A stretch of DNA of 64,000 bases from Paenibacillus sp. USDA918EY (GCF_009870825.1 NZ_WTWY01000008.1:204732-268731), one strand, 5' to 3'. Shown: positions 1 to 9,294, counted from the stretch's first letter. The notes: generated by a model not told the origin, from the letters alone. Made by a program: numbers and translations.

Positions 1-223
1 CGACTCCTGCGCAGCCTTTTTTTCTAAAAGATAAGAGGGGGTTGCCATAGAAATCCATGCCGGGACCATCCCGTTAGGTTGAATAGATTGAGTGGAAAGT
101 GGAACAAAATACCTATATAAACATTTTTTATAGATGTCTTATGCCGCAAATTCGAGAGTTGAGAGGGCCCTATGTTATACTGAAAACATTGGAAGAAATT
201 TCGAAGAAAGGACTTTGGCAGAC

Positions 224-736
224 ATGGGAAAAGACATGGGGGACAAGCCCGGCCGCTGGCATTGCACGACCATCCGGGTCCGTTACCAGGAAAGCGACCA
301 GATGGGCGTGGTGTACCACGCCAATTATTTGAACTGGTTCGAGATCGGGCGGACCGAAATGATCCGCGAGCTTGGCATTACATACCGAAGCATGGAAGAA
401 CGGGGCGTTTTGCTGCCCGTAACCGATTTGGACATGAAATTCAATCAGCCCGCGCGCTACGACGACGAGATTACGATTTTTACGCGGATGACCGATTTTT
501 CCAAATTGCGAATCAAATATGCGTACGAGGTGAGAAGACTTTCGGACGAAGAACGCCAGGGACTGGCACCTGCATCGTACGACGAGGGGCTTAAGCTGCC
601 CGGGGAGCTGCTTGTATCCGGTTCGACAAGCCATGTGTGGGTCAACCGGGAATGGCATCCCGTAAGGCTGGATAAAAGCGCTCCGGAGCTGTATGAGGCT
701 TTGAGCAAGGCGCTTGCCGGGGGAGGAGTGTCGTAA
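224..736 (+). CDS. acyl-CoA thioesterase, YbgC/FadM (hotdog) family
   Basis: Predicted cytoplasmic hotdog-fold thioesterase that hydrolyses acyl-CoA esters. The 170-residue product starts with the family signature: RVRYQESDQMGVVYHANYL carries the conserved D-Q-M-G-V-V-Y-H segment with the catalytic Asp. It then has the FNQPARYDDEI strand typical of 4-hydroxybenzoyl-CoA thioesterase-like enzymes. The frame is open from 134, but the ATG at 224 has an AAAGGA ribosome site about 11 nt upstream and gives the usual family length; ATG 236 is an alternative. The stop overlaps the ATG of fxsA by one base, so the two are probably cotranscribed. The family call is firm; the physiological substrate is unknown. 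Confidence 0.85.
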   Translation: MGKDMGDKPGRWHCTTIRVRYQESDQMGVVYHANYLNWFEIGRTEMIRELGITYRSMEERGVLLPVTDLDMKFNQPARYDDEITIFTRMTDFSKLRIKYAYEVRRLSDEERQGLAPASYDEGLKLPGELLVSGSTSHVWVNREWHPVRLDKSAPELYEALSKALAGGGVS

Positions 737-1125
737 TGTGGAAATGGCCGCTGGCGGTTCTATTGATCGTAGTTGCGGAGATTTACGGTTTTGACCTGGT
801 GGCGAGCCGGGTCGGGTCCGGGAACACATTCCTTTTAACGGTCGTAACCTCCGTGATCGGAATGGTGATGATGCGTTTTGAGGGGCGCAAAGTATTGGAA
901 GATTCGCGCGCCCGGATGAACGCCGGGCAGGTGCCGGGAAGAAGCCTGGTGGACGGATTATGCGTGTTTATCGGCGGCATTTTGCTTGTCGTGCCTGGAT
1001 TTATTACCGACATCGTCGGCTTTACGATGGTCTTCCCGCTGACCCGGCCGCTGTACCGTTTTTTGATATTGAAATGGATCGAGCGGAAAATGAAGGACGG
1101 AAAAATCACGATTTATCGCCGTTAG
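736..1125 (+). CDS. fxsA: FxsA family membrane protein
   Basis: Small integral membrane protein of 129 residues, related to E. coli FxsA (suppressor of F exclusion of phage T7) and Bacillus YtzA. Hydrophobic segments lie near residues 3-20, 27-45 and 72-98. The family hallmark PGFITDIVG sits around residue 86, followed by the typical basic tail. It begins inside the stop codon of the thioesterase gene (TAATG), suggesting translational coupling. Position just upstream of citZ matches the Bacillus arrangement. Molecular function is poorly defined across the family. Confidence 0.85.
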   Translation: MWKWPLAVLLIVVAEIYGFDLVASRVGSGNTFLLTVVTSVIGMVMMRFEGRKVLEDSRARMNAGQVPGRSLVDGLCVFIGGILLVVPGFITDIVGFTMVFPLTRPLYRFLILKWIERKMKDGKITIYRR

Positions 1126-1311
1126 GCGAATGGTTTTACTTGATGATAAAAATTATTTTATGTGTCTGATAAAACAATTTGATGCTCTTATCGGGGGCGC
1201 TTATGTTCACATATCCGACAAAATACTTTATGATAATAATGATTCCATTACTTTGACGCAGCTCATGTCAGGTAGAATGGCGGACGGCCGTCTTTTTTCT
1301 TTCTCGTAAAA

Positions 1312-1325
1312 TGTAAATGTTTTCA
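1312..1325 (+). promoter_or_regulatory. candidate cre site (CcpA) upstream of citZ
   Basis: TGTAAATGTTTTCA, 50 nt before the citZ start, matches the catabolite-responsive element consensus except at the central CG (TG here). CcpA repression of citZ is known in Bacillus subtilis. The assignment here rests only on this one imperfect match. The intergenic stretch 1126-1374 holds no other confident signal. Confidence 0.35.
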
Positions 1326-1374
1326 CGGCTCGTTTACCTGTTTTAAAATCCGTTTTACAAAGGAGAGATGTACG

Positions 1375-2490
1375 ATGACAGCTACGAAAGGCCTTGAGGG
1401 AATTGTCGCCGCAGCTTCTTCCATCAGCTCGATCGTGGACGGTGTGCTCACATACCGCGGTTACAATATCGATGATCTTGCGCAAAATGCAAGTTTTGAA
1501 GAAGTAGCCTATCTGCTGTGGTTCGGAAAACTGCCTAATGATGCAGAACTGAAACAGCTCCAACAGGATTTAAGCAACGAAGCTACCATTCCGGATGAAG
1601 TCATCCAGCAAATGAAATCATATCCTAAAGATACAAACACGATGGCTGCTCTCCGTTCGGCTGTATCCGCCCTCGCCCTGTACGATGGGGAAGCCGATGA
1701 CATGAGCCGTGAAGCTAACGAACGGAAAGCGGTCCGCCTTCAGGCAAAGCTGCCTACTGTAATCGCTGCGCTGGCCCGCATCCGCGAAGGGAAAGAGCCT
1801 GTAGCGCCGCTGGCGGGGGTATCCATTGCCGAAAACTTCCTGTACATGCTCAGAGGCGAAAAGCCGGACGAGGTTTCGGTGAAAGCGTTGGATCAGGCGC
1901 TTGTGCTGCATGCGGACCATGAGCTGAACGCTTCCACGTTCGCCGCTCGCGTAACCGTGGCTACGCTTTCAGACATCTATTCCGGGGTGACTTCGGCGAT
2001 CGGCGCCTTGAAGGGGCCGCTGCACGGCGGAGCCAACGAAGCCGTCATGAAAATGCTGAACGAAATCGGATCGATCGAAAACGTCGAGCCGTACATCATG
2101 AACAAGCTGGAAAACCGCGACAAAATCATGGGCTTCGGCCACCGCGTCTACAAAAACGGCGATCCGCGCGCGAAGCATTTGCAAAAAATGTCCCGCGAGC
2201 TTGGCGAAATGAAAGGCGATACGCAGCTGTACGACATGTCCGTCAAGATCGACGATCTGGTCACAAGCCAAAAAGGTTTGCGGCCAAATGTGGATTTCTA
2301 CTCCGCTTCTGTGTATACTCAGCTAGGGATCAATCACGAGTTGTTTACTCCGATTTTTGCCATCAGCCGCGTGTCCGGATGGACCGCCCATATTCTCGAA
2401 CAATACGAGAACAACCGGATTATCCGTCCGCGTGCCGAATATGTGGGGCAGACCGATCAGAAATACGTGCCGGTCGAACAGCGCGCATAA
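1375..2490 (+). CDS. citZ: citrate synthase
   Basis: Condenses acetyl-CoA and oxaloacetate to citrate in the TCA cycle; cytosolic. The 371-residue protein has the short Gram-positive type II length. The three catalytic residues are visible: His217 in LHGGANEAV, His256 in GFGHRVYKNGDPRA and Asp307 in VDFYSASVY. The start is set by AAAGGAGAG 8-15 nt upstream. It heads a citZ-icd-mdh cluster as in Bacillus, with icd 115 nt downstream. A cre-like site lies in the leader. Identification is secure. Confidence 0.97.
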   Translation: MTATKGLEGIVAAASSISSIVDGVLTYRGYNIDDLAQNASFEEVAYLLWFGKLPNDAELKQLQQDLSNEATIPDEVIQQMKSYPKDTNTMAALRSAVSALALYDGEADDMSREANERKAVRLQAKLPTVIAALARIREGKEPVAPLAGVSIAENFLYMLRGEKPDEVSVKALDQALVLHADHELNASTFAARVTVATLSDIYSGVTSAIGALKGPLHGGANEAVMKMLNEIGSIENVEPYIMNKLENRDKIMGFGHRVYKNGDPRAKHLQKMSRELGEMKGDTQLYDMSVKIDDLVTSQKGLRPNVDFYSASVYTQLGINHELFTPIFAISRVSGWTAHILEQYENNRIIRPRAEYVGQTDQKYVPVEQRA

Positions 2491-2605
2491 TGGGCAACGT
2501 TTCATGCTAGGGGACCGAAACGACGCATGCTGCGCGTTTTCGGAGCCCCTATCCGGCTGTCAGTGAGCCAGAAATCATGTTATTAAACAAAGGAGGATGT
2601 TCATA

Positions 2606-3898
2606 ATGAAATTGGAAAAATTCGCGCTTCCTACCGAGGGTGAAAAAATCGAAATCGTAAACGGCAAGCTTCAGGTGCCCAACAACCCGATCATTCCTTT
2701 TATCGAGGGCGACGGCACCGGCCGCGACATTTGGAAAGCTTCCAAACGCGTTCTGGACGCTGCGGTGGACAAGGCTTACGGCGGTTCCAAAAAAATCGCG
2801 TGGTACGAAGTATTCGCCGGCGAAAAAGCATTCAATACATACGGAGAATGGCTGCCGAACGACACGCTTGAAGCCATCCGTGAATATATCGTTGCCATCA
2901 AAGGACCTTTGACTACGCCGATCGGCGGCGGCATCCGTTCCCTGAACGTGGCGCTTCGCCAAGAGCTTGATTTGTACGTCTGCTTGCGTCCTGTGCGTTA
3001 TTTCAATGGCGTGCCTTCGCCGGTGAAACATCCTGAACAAGTCGACATGGTTATTTTCCGTGAAAATACCGAAGATATTTATGCAGGGATCGAATACAAA
3101 GAAGGCTCCGAAGAAGTGAAAAAGGTCATCAAATTCCTTCAGGAAGAAATGGGAGTCAACAAAATCCGCTTCCCTGAAACTTCCGGCATCGGCATCAAGC
3201 CGGTTTCCTCCGAAGGTTCCAAACGTCTCGTTCGCGCCGCTGTCGAATATGCGATCAAACACGGCCGCAAGAGCGTGACGCTCGTTCACAAAGGCAACAT
3301 CATGAAATTTACGGAAGGCGCCTTCAAAAACTGGGGCTACGAAGTGGCTGAACAAGAATTCGGCGATAAAGTGTTCACTTGGGCGCAATACGACGCCATT
3401 AAGGAAAAAGACGGCGTAGACGCCGCGAATGCCGCTCAAAGCGCTGCGGAAGCCGAAGGCAAAATCATCGTGAAGGACGCGATTGCGGACATCGCCCTGC
3501 AGCAAGTGTTGACTCGTCCGACCGACTTCGACGTCATCGCGACGCTGAACCTGAACGGCGACTACCTGTCCGACGCATTGGCTGCCCAAATCGGCGGTAT
3601 CGGCATCGCTCCGGGCGCGAACATCAACTACGTTACCGGACACGCGATCTTCGAAGCTACGCACGGCACGGCTCCGAAATATGCGGACAAAGACGTCGTG
3701 AACCCTGGTTCCGTCATCCTGTCCGGCGTCATGCTGCTTGAGCATCTCGGATGGCAGGAAGCGGCCGACCTGATCTACAAAGGCATGGAAACTTCCATCA
3801 ACAACAAAACCGTCACTTACGACTTTGCCCGCCTGATGGACGGCGCAACCCAAGTCAAATGCTCCGAGTTTGCAGATGAAGTCATCAAAAACATGTAG
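2606..3898 (+). CDS. icd: NADP-dependent isocitrate dehydrogenase
   Basis: Oxidatively decarboxylates isocitrate to 2-oxoglutarate with NADP+. The 430-residue protein shows the substrate-binding GGGIRSLNVALRQELDLY loop with Ser112 at the position of the phosphorylatable serine of E. coli Icd, and the metal/cofactor segment near EATHGTAPKYA. Upstream in-frame ATG 2597 abuts the ribosome site AGGAGG (2591-2596), so ATG 2606, 9 nt after it, is the better start. It lies between citZ and mdh; the mdh start follows 11 nt after the icd stop, so these two are certainly one operon. Confidence 0.97.
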   Translation: MKLEKFALPTEGEKIEIVNGKLQVPNNPIIPFIEGDGTGRDIWKASKRVLDAAVDKAYGGSKKIAWYEVFAGEKAFNTYGEWLPNDTLEAIREYIVAIKGPLTTPIGGGIRSLNVALRQELDLYVCLRPVRYFNGVPSPVKHPEQVDMVIFRENTEDIYAGIEYKEGSEEVKKVIKFLQEEMGVNKIRFPETSGIGIKPVSSEGSKRLVRAAVEYAIKHGRKSVTLVHKGNIMKFTEGAFKNWGYEVAEQEFGDKVFTWAQYDAIKEKDGVDAANAAQSAAEAEGKIIVKDAIADIALQQVLTRPTDFDVIATLNLNGDYLSDALAAQIGGIGIAPGANINYVTGHAIFEATHGTAPKYADKDVVNPGSVILSGVMLLEHLGWQEAADLIYKGMETSINNKTVTYDFARLMDGATQVKCSEFADEVIKNM

Positions 3899-3909
3899 GA
3901 GTGAGGTTC

Positions 3910-4851
3910 ATGGCATTAACACGTAAAAAAATTACGGTTGTAGGCGCCGGTTTCACCGGCGCGACTACGGCTTTAATGCTGGCTCAAAAAGAACTGGGAA
4001 ACGTGGTATTGCTTGATATCCCTCAATTGGAAAACCCGACGAAAGGCAAGGCGCTCGACATGCTGGAAGCAAGTCCGGTGCAAGGCTTCGACAGCCAAAT
4101 CATCGGCACTTCCAGCTATGACGACGCGGCCGGCTCCGACATCGTCATCATTACGGCCGGCGTAGCGCGCAAACCGGGCATGAGCCGCGACGATCTCGTG
4201 AACACAAACGCGGGCATCATGAAATCCGTTTGCGAAAACGTGAAAAGGGTCGCTCCGGAATCGTTCGTCATCATCCTGAGCAATCCGGTAGACGCCATGA
4301 CGTATGCTGCGTACAAAACGCTCGGTTTCCCGAAAAACCGCGTCATCGGCCAATCCGGCGTGCTCGATACCGCCCGTTACTGCACGTTTATCGCGCAGGA
4401 GCTGAACGTATCCGTGGAAGACGTTCGCGGCTTCGTGCTTGGCGGACACGGCGACGATATGGTTCCGCTCGTTCGTTATTCGAACGTCGGCGGCATCCCG
4501 ATCGACAAGCTGATCCCGGCGGACCGCATCGAGGCCATCGTACAGCGGACCCGCGTGGGCGGCGGCGAAATCGTCAACCTGCTCGGCAACGGCAGCGCGT
4601 ATTACGCGCCTGCGGCTTCCCTTGTGCAAATGGCGGAAGCGATCATTAAAGACAAAAAGCGGATCATACCGGTCATCGCTTATCTCGAAGGCGAATACGG
4701 CTACAACGATTTGTTCCTCGGCGTTCCCGCCATCCTCGGCGGCGACGGCATCGAAAAAGTGTTCGAGCTGGAGCTGACGGCCGAAGAAAAAGCGGCGCTC
4801 GACAAATCGGCGGACTCCGTGCGCAGCGTCATCCAAGTCGTGAACGCGTAA
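3910..4851 (+). CDS. mdh: malate dehydrogenase (NAD)
   Basis: Interconverts malate and oxaloacetate, closing the TCA cycle. The 313-residue LDH-like enzyme has the NAD-binding GAGFTGATTA loop at the N-terminus, the substrate-binding ARKPGMSRDDL loop, the LSNPVDAMTY segment and the catalytic GGHGDDMVPL histidine. It aligns along its length with Bacillus Mdh. An in-frame GTG at 3901 lies inside the ribosome site AGGAG (3897-3901), so ATG 3910 is preferred. A strong terminator follows, ending the citZ-icd-mdh cluster. Confidence 0.97.
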   Translation: MALTRKKITVVGAGFTGATTALMLAQKELGNVVLLDIPQLENPTKGKALDMLEASPVQGFDSQIIGTSSYDDAAGSDIVIITAGVARKPGMSRDDLVNTNAGIMKSVCENVKRVAPESFVIILSNPVDAMTYAAYKTLGFPKNRVIGQSGVLDTARYCTFIAQELNVSVEDVRGFVLGGHGDDMVPLVRYSNVGGIPIDKLIPADRIEAIVQRTRVGGGEIVNLLGNGSAYYAPAASLVQMAEAIIKDKKRIIPVIAYLEGEYGYNDLFLGVPAILGGDGIEKVFELELTAEEKAALDKSADSVRSVIQVVNA

Positions 4852-4886
4852 CGGACCGCTTGTTCCGCAAGCAAGCAACTATGCAA

Positions 4887-4930
4887 GGAAAACCTCTAAT
4901 TTTGTTCACGATTTAGAGGTTTTCTTTTCT
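4887..4930 (+). terminator. rho-independent terminator after mdh
   Basis: GGAAAACCTCTAA (4887-4899) pairs with TTAGAGGTTTTC (4913-4924), followed by a T-rich run. It separates the TCA cluster from the next gene. Confidence 0.85.
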
Positions 4931-4996
4931 TTTCGTTGGTGTAAAATGATAGTGGATGTAATTTAAATCATAGACACAAGTGGAGGGATACGGTTC

Positions 4997-5422
4997 ATGG
5001 CAATGGTAATGTTATTCATACATATTATTGGCGCCGCTGCTTTGGGATTTTACCTGATTTTGCCGTTTGCGATCGGGAAAGTGGCCAAGCTGTCTTTGGC
5101 AGCCCAGGAAGGAAGCGCGACAGCGATCCGAAGCCTGAATACTTTTGCGCAAATTGCGTTGATTATCCAGCTGCTTACCGGCGGATATTTGATGAGCCAA
5201 GGAAAATATTCCGTGCCTTGGATGATCGTGGTCGTTATTTTGTTCCTTGCGATTGGAGCCATCAGCGGCATGATGGGCAAACCGCTTCGCCTCGCCGTGG
5301 ACGGCATTAAAAATAACCGGGACATTTCGGTTGAAACCGGAAAAATTCGCACGCTCAGCGCATTGCTGGCGATCTGCGTGCTTGTGATGCTGTTTTTTAT
5401 GGTATACAACCACATTATTTAA
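4997..5422 (+). CDS. small four-helix integral membrane protein, unknown function
   Basis: A 141-residue hydrophobic protein with four predicted transmembrane segments (about residues 3-25, 47-66, 73-94 and 117-138). They are joined by short loops; the largest, around residues 95-116, is basic. A GGAGGG ribosome site lies about 9 nt before the ATG. I see no catalytic motif; the fold resembles small DUF2269-like membrane proteins, but I cannot assign it with certainty. It is transcribed alone, between the mdh terminator and its own terminator at 5446-5482. Confidence 0.7.
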   Translation: MAMVMLFIHIIGAAALGFYLILPFAIGKVAKLSLAAQEGSATAIRSLNTFAQIALIIQLLTGGYLMSQGKYSVPWMIVVVILFLAIGAISGMMGKPLRLAVDGIKNNRDISVETGKIRTLSALLAICVLVMLFFMVYNHII

Positions 5423-5445
5423 TCGGCTGCATAAGAACGATAAGG

Positions 5446-5482
5446 GCATCCTTTCCATCGATTGGGGAGGATGCTTTTTTTG
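5446..5482 (+). terminator. rho-independent terminator
   Basis: GCATCC at 5446-5451 pairs with GGATGC at 5469-5474, followed by seven T residues, 24 nt after the membrane-protein stop codon. Confidence 0.8.
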
Positions 5483-5536
5483 TTTGACGATCCGAAGAAG
5501 CGGGTAAGTAAACAACGTCAGACGCATAAAGGGTTT

Positions 5537-5563
5537 GTTTTACTTGCATCCTAATATGGGAAT
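5537..5563 (+). promoter_or_regulatory. possible sigma-B-like promoter
   Basis: GTTTTA (5537-5542) and GGGAAT (5558-5563) are separated by 15 nt, resembling the general-stress promoter pattern GTTTAA-N(12-15)-GGGWAW. The downstream SDR resembles general stress protein 39. Whether this organism has sigma-B cannot be seen from the window, so this is tentative. Confidence 0.3.
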
Positions 5564-5624
5564 GGTATCCTGTGTGCCAGAAATGGACAAAAAGCCAAGA
5601 TCAGCACGGAAAGGAGCATGAATC

Positions 5625-6494
5625 ATGTCAGGAAATCAACAAACCAAACAAACGATGCCTCCCCAGCATCAGAACAGGCAACCGGGGATCGAATCGGAAA
5701 TGAACCCGCTGCCGAAATACGAACCTAAAGATTACGTCGCCGCCGGAAAGCTGAAAAACAAAAAGGCAATCATTACCGGAGGGGACAGCGGGATCGGACG
5801 AGCCGTGGCCGTCGCGTTCGCCAAGGAAGGCGCGGATCTCGCGATCGTGTACTTGAACGAGCATGGGGACGCGGAGGAAACGAAGCGGCAGGTAGAACAG
5901 GAAGGACGCAAATGCCTGCTGATTCCGGGCGATATCGGCGACGAGGCGTTTTGCAAAAACGCCGTAAATAAGACGGTGCAGGAGCTGGGGGGACTGGATG
6001 TTTTGATCAACAACGCCGCCGAGCAGCATCCACAGCAGAAAATCGAGGATATTACGAAAGAGCAGCTTGAGCGGACGTTTCGCACGAATATATTCGGCAT
6101 GTTCTTTATGACGAAAATGGCGATGCCGCATTTGAAGAACGGCTGCGCCATCGTCAACACGGCTTCGGTGACCGCGTACAAGGGGAATCCGACGCTGATC
6201 GATTATTCCGCCACGAAGGGCGCCATCGTCAGCTTCACGCGGGCGTTATCGATGAACGTGGCGCCAAAAGGCATCCGCGTCAATGCGGTGGCGCCCGGTC
6301 CGATTTGGACGCCGCTCATTCCGTCCACGTTCGACGAGAAGCAGGTAAGCCAATTCGGAGGAGACACGCCGATGAAACGTCCGGGGCAGCCGGAAGAGCT
6401 GGCGCCGGCGTACGTCTATCTCGCGTCGGACGATTCTTCTTACGTAAGCGGCCAAGTCATCCACGTCAATGGCGGGGAGATCGTCAACGGCTAA
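5625..6494 (+). CDS. SDR family oxidoreductase, general stress protein 39-like (YdaD/YhxC type)
   Basis: Predicted NAD(P)-dependent short-chain dehydrogenase of 289 residues with the extra N-terminal segment (MPPQHQNRQPG, Gln/Pro-rich, about 40 residues) that marks the Bacillus Gsp39/YdaD/YhxC subgroup. The Rossmann motif GGDSGIGRA starts near residue 52. NNAAEQHP follows, and the catalytic Tyr194-x-x-x-Lys198 is in YSATK. A GGAG ribosome site precedes the ATG. It is monocistronic with a strong terminator, convergent with the yfbR-like gene. Substrate unknown; a stress role is inferred from the subgroup only. Confidence 0.88.
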   Translation: MSGNQQTKQTMPPQHQNRQPGIESEMNPLPKYEPKDYVAAGKLKNKKAIITGGDSGIGRAVAVAFAKEGADLAIVYLNEHGDAEETKRQVEQEGRKCLLIPGDIGDEAFCKNAVNKTVQELGGLDVLINNAAEQHPQQKIEDITKEQLERTFRTNIFGMFFMTKMAMPHLKNGCAIVNTASVTAYKGNPTLIDYSATKGAIVSFTRALSMNVAPKGIRVNAVAPGPIWTPLIPSTFDEKQVSQFGGDTPMKRPGQPEELAPAYVYLASDDSSYVSGQVIHVNGGEIVNG

Positions 6495-6510
6495 TCGCGA
6501 GCGCCAAAAA

Positions 6511-6549
6511 AAGGTTGGGCAGACGTTTCCATCTGCTCAACCTTTTTTG
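6511..6549 (+). terminator. rho-independent terminator between convergent genes
   Basis: AAGGTTGGGCAGA (6511-6523) pairs with TCTGCTCAACCTT (6532-6544), then a T run. It ends the SDR gene. Confidence 0.88.
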
Positions 6550-6580
6550 TGCCCGGATTCTTTGAAAGCTTCCCGGAACG

Positions 6581-7192
6581 TCACTCCGAATCCGGCGCGA
6601 GCTGCGACAGCTCATCGAGCGACATGTCGAAGCTCGGAGCCATATGCTCAAGGAAATAGTCGGCTTCGGGCAGCTGCAGCTGCTTGATTTTGGCCAACGT
6701 CTGTTCCTTGGCTACGGCGAATTCGCGGTTTCCGGACGCGACCTCCAAGGCGCATTTGAGATAGGCGTCCAGGCTGTCGGCGGCTTTTACGTAACGCAGC
6801 AGCTCGCGCTGCTCCGCATCCGCGGCATCCTGGCGGAACAGGCTCGCATACTCGCCTTGAAGTTCGGGAGGAGCCATAGCTGCCAGCCGTTTGGCCGCGA
6901 TGTTCTCCATTTCGCGAAAGCTGGCGAGCAGCTGCGGATTGTTATGTTTGACGGGCGTCGCGATATCGCCGGTAAACACCTCGACCACGTCATGGTACAA
7001 TGCTAGAGTGGCGGCGCGGTCCGCATTTAATGTCCGGCCAAAATACGTGTTCCCGATCAGGCAAAGCATATGGGTTAAAAGCGACACGTGGAAGGAGTGC
7101 TCCGCCACGTTTTCGGTTCTCGTGTTTCGCATCAGGCTCCAGCGCCGGATGTATTGCAATCGGTACATATAAGCTGCAATCGGAAAATCCAA
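6581..7192 (-). CDS. 5'-deoxynucleotidase, YfbR-like HD domain protein
   Basis: Predicted cytosolic HD-domain phosphohydrolase acting on deoxyribonucleoside 5'-monophosphates. The 203-residue protein tracks E. coli YfbR: RWSLMRNTRTENVAEHSFHV (His32), then the metal-binding LYHD (His67-Asp68) followed by VVEVFTGDIATPVKH, and a distal Asp in KAADSLDAYLKC. The C-terminal PSFDMSLDELSQ also matches the family. It reads toward the SDR gene. Role in nucleotide-pool balance is known for E. coli YfbR and inferred here. Confidence 0.88.
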   Translation of the reverse strand: MDFPIAAYMYRLQYIRRWSLMRNTRTENVAEHSFHVSLLTHMLCLIGNTYFGRTLNADRAATLALYHDVVEVFTGDIATPVKHNNPQLLASFREMENIAAKRLAAMAPPELQGEYASLFRQDAADAEQRELLRYVKAADSLDAYLKCALEVASGNREFAVAKEQTLAKIKQLQLPEADYFLEHMAPSFDMSLDELSQLAPDSE

Positions 7193-7374
7193 AGCAATAC
7201 GCTCCTTATGTTAAAATTTAATCCTGCCATGACATTCGGTTATTATTATACTCTTATGCCAAGCGAGCAGGCTACCGTAAACGGCATGCTTTTCATCGCA
7301 AACGTTTCGGGATAGGATAGGAGAAGGAACACGGCAGCATTATCCACTTGAATCCATAAAAAGGAAGACATGAC

Positions 7375-9162
7375 ATGAGACCCTTTCGCATCAGACTCAC
7401 CATCATTTTAATGGTTATGATCGGGATATCCATGGCGGGTGCCGGTTTGACGATGGCCCGGGTGTTTGAAAAATCGCATATTTCCGCGCTGGAAGAAAAC
7501 ATGATCCGGGAAATCCAGCTGCTCAGCCGGACCTTTGACTTTCATCAGGCGCAAAGCGGGGACGCCATCGATTATTATACCCGCGAAGCGAGGGAACTGG
7601 CGGCTCTGACCGACTCCAGGGTGACTTTTATCTCGAAAAACGGCACCGTCATCGGGGACTCGGAAAGCGATCCGAGGCATATGGATAACCACAGCGGCCG
7701 CGAAGAAATCAAGGATGCGGCCCGAAAAGGCTCCGGCAGCGCGATTCGCCACAGCTCCACGCTAAAGGAGGACATGCTGTACGTGGCGGTCCCCGTCGTA
7801 TCGGCAGGGAACTTTGACGGTTTCATCCGGCTTTCGGTCAGCCTTGCTTCCGTCGATCAAGGGGTGCGCAAAGGCTGGACGCTGATGGCCGGCGGCCTGG
7901 CCATTTTGTTCGTCATCGCTGCGGTCGTCAGTTACCGGGTCGCGGCGGGGTTGACTTCTCCCTTGGAGAAAATTACGCGGGTCGCCGGGAGAATTTCGAA
8001 ACTGGACTACGACGCCAGGGTAAACATCAACCGGAAGGACGAGATCGGCGAGCTGGCGAAAGCGATCAACGGCATGGCCGACAGCCTTCAAAATCAGCTG
8101 CAAACGATCCGGGACAACGAAAACCTGCTGCAAAGCGTGCTGGATAACATGACGACAGGGATTTTGCTCGTCAATCCGGAGGGCAAAATCGCTCTGATCA
8201 ACCCGGCAACCGAAAACATGCTTCATATTAAGGGAGGGCAATTTAACGGCCGGCCGGTGGCCGAGCTGAAGCAGTACTACGAACTGACGCGCCTCATTCA
8301 GGAAGGGATCGAGCGGCGGGAGAACATTCACGAGGAACGGAGCGTGTACCAGCCGGCAGAAACGATTCTGCAATTGGACGGCGTGCCGATGTTCGGGGAG
8401 GACGGCAGCTTTAAAGGCATGTTGTTCCTGCTCCAGAACATTACCGCGATCCGCCGCCTGGAAAACATGAGAAGCGAGTTCGTCGCAAACGTATCGCATG
8501 AGCTGAAGACGCCGGTGGCCGCGGTAAAAGGTTTTGCCGAGACGCTGCTTGGAGGCGGCGTGAAGGACGAAGAGACGGCCCGCTCTTTCCTGCAGATCAT
8601 CTACGATGAAAGCGAACGGCTGAACCGTTTGATCAGCGACATTCTCGATTTGTCCAAAATCGAGTCGAGGCGTTCCCCGATGGATTACGCGCCGGTTCAC
8701 ATGGCAACATTCTGCGCGTCGATCCTGGACACGATGGCGACTGTGGCCGAGAAAAAAAGGATCGCGCTGCATGGCGACATTCCCGAGGAGCTGTTTATTG
8801 AAGCGGACGAGGACAAGCTGCGCCAAATTTTGATCAACCTGCTGTCCAACGCCATCAGCTACACGCAGGACGGCGGCAAGGTGGAGCTGAACGTCCACGA
8901 GATTCAGGACGCCGAAGGCACGGAAAAGATCCTTATCCATGTGACCGACACGGGCATCGGCATTCCGAAAAAAGACCAGCCGCGCATTTTCGAACGGTTT
9001 TACCGGGTGGATAAGGCACGATCCAGAAGCTCGGGCGGCACCGGGTTAGGGCTTTCCATCGTCAAGCATTTGGTGGAGCTGCATCACGGCGAAATTTCCG
9101 TGGAAAGCGAGCTCGGCATCGGTACGACGTTTACGGTCGAACTGCCGATGCTGCAGGATTAA
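7375..9162 (+). CDS. phoR: sensor histidine kinase PhoR (phosphate starvation)
   Basis: Membrane sensor kinase of 595 residues, close to the length of Bacillus PhoR. It has a TM helix near residues 9-28, an extracytoplasmic PAS-like domain (TFISKNGTVIGDSESDP), a second TM helix about 171-190, HAMP, a cytoplasmic PAS domain (about 250-355), and HisKA with His375 in NVSHELKTP. The HATPase domain shows NLLSNAISYT, DTGIGIP and GGTGLGLSIV. It lies upstream of its regulator gene, the reverse of the usual phoP-phoR order, with 132 nt between them. The PhoR call rests on context (phoP, Pho boxes, pstB, phoU). Confidence 0.85.
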   Translation: MRPFRIRLTIILMVMIGISMAGAGLTMARVFEKSHISALEENMIREIQLLSRTFDFHQAQSGDAIDYYTREARELAALTDSRVTFISKNGTVIGDSESDPRHMDNHSGREEIKDAARKGSGSAIRHSSTLKEDMLYVAVPVVSAGNFDGFIRLSVSLASVDQGVRKGWTLMAGGLAILFVIAAVVSYRVAAGLTSPLEKITRVAGRISKLDYDARVNINRKDEIGELAKAINGMADSLQNQLQTIRDNENLLQSVLDNMTTGILLVNPEGKIALINPATENMLHIKGGQFNGRPVAELKQYYELTRLIQEGIERRENIHEERSVYQPAETILQLDGVPMFGEDGSFKGMLFLLQNITAIRRLENMRSEFVANVSHELKTPVAAVKGFAETLLGGGVKDEETARSFLQIIYDESERLNRLISDILDLSKIESRRSPMDYAPVHMATFCASILDTMATVAEKKRIALHGDIPEELFIEADEDKLRQILINLLSNAISYTQDGGKVELNVHEIQDAEGTEKILIHVTDTGIGIPKKDQPRIFERFYRVDKARSRSSGGTGLGLSIVKHLVELHHGEISVESELGIGTTFTVELPMLQD

Positions 9163-9208
9163 AACGAATGTAAAGCACCGCAAGCCATGTCCTTACATTT
9201 TGCATTTC

Positions 9209-9240
9209 TTTACACAGCGTTTACAATGGAGTGGTACAAT
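9209..9240 (+). promoter_or_regulatory. Pho-box promoter upstream of phoP
   Basis: TTTACA at 9209-9214 and again at 9220-9225, 11 bp apart as in PhoP-binding repeats. A further TTACAT lies at 9193. A TACAAT -10 element follows at 9235-9240, exactly 15 bp after the start of the last repeat. The pstB promoter has the same geometry, so PhoP probably activates its own gene here. Confidence 0.7.
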
Positions 9241-9294
9241 GGACTTGTCGGAAGCCTTAACCATTGTTTTTTGAGAAGCGGGGGTATATTTGCA

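Noticed and set aside
1..30. Terminator at the left edge
   Set aside because: A GC-rich segment followed by TTTTTTT is visible at 9-23, but the partner arm would lie outside the window, so it cannot be confirmed.
170..829. 219-residue minus-strand open frame
   Set aside because: It is antisense to the thioesterase and fxsA genes, with no ribosome site and no family features; a shadow frame of GC-rich coding DNA.
1140..1260. ATAA/TTAT dyads as CcpC sites upstream of citZ
   Set aside because: Several ATAA and TTAT words occur in this AT-rich leader but none with the 7-nt spacing of the known CcpC box.
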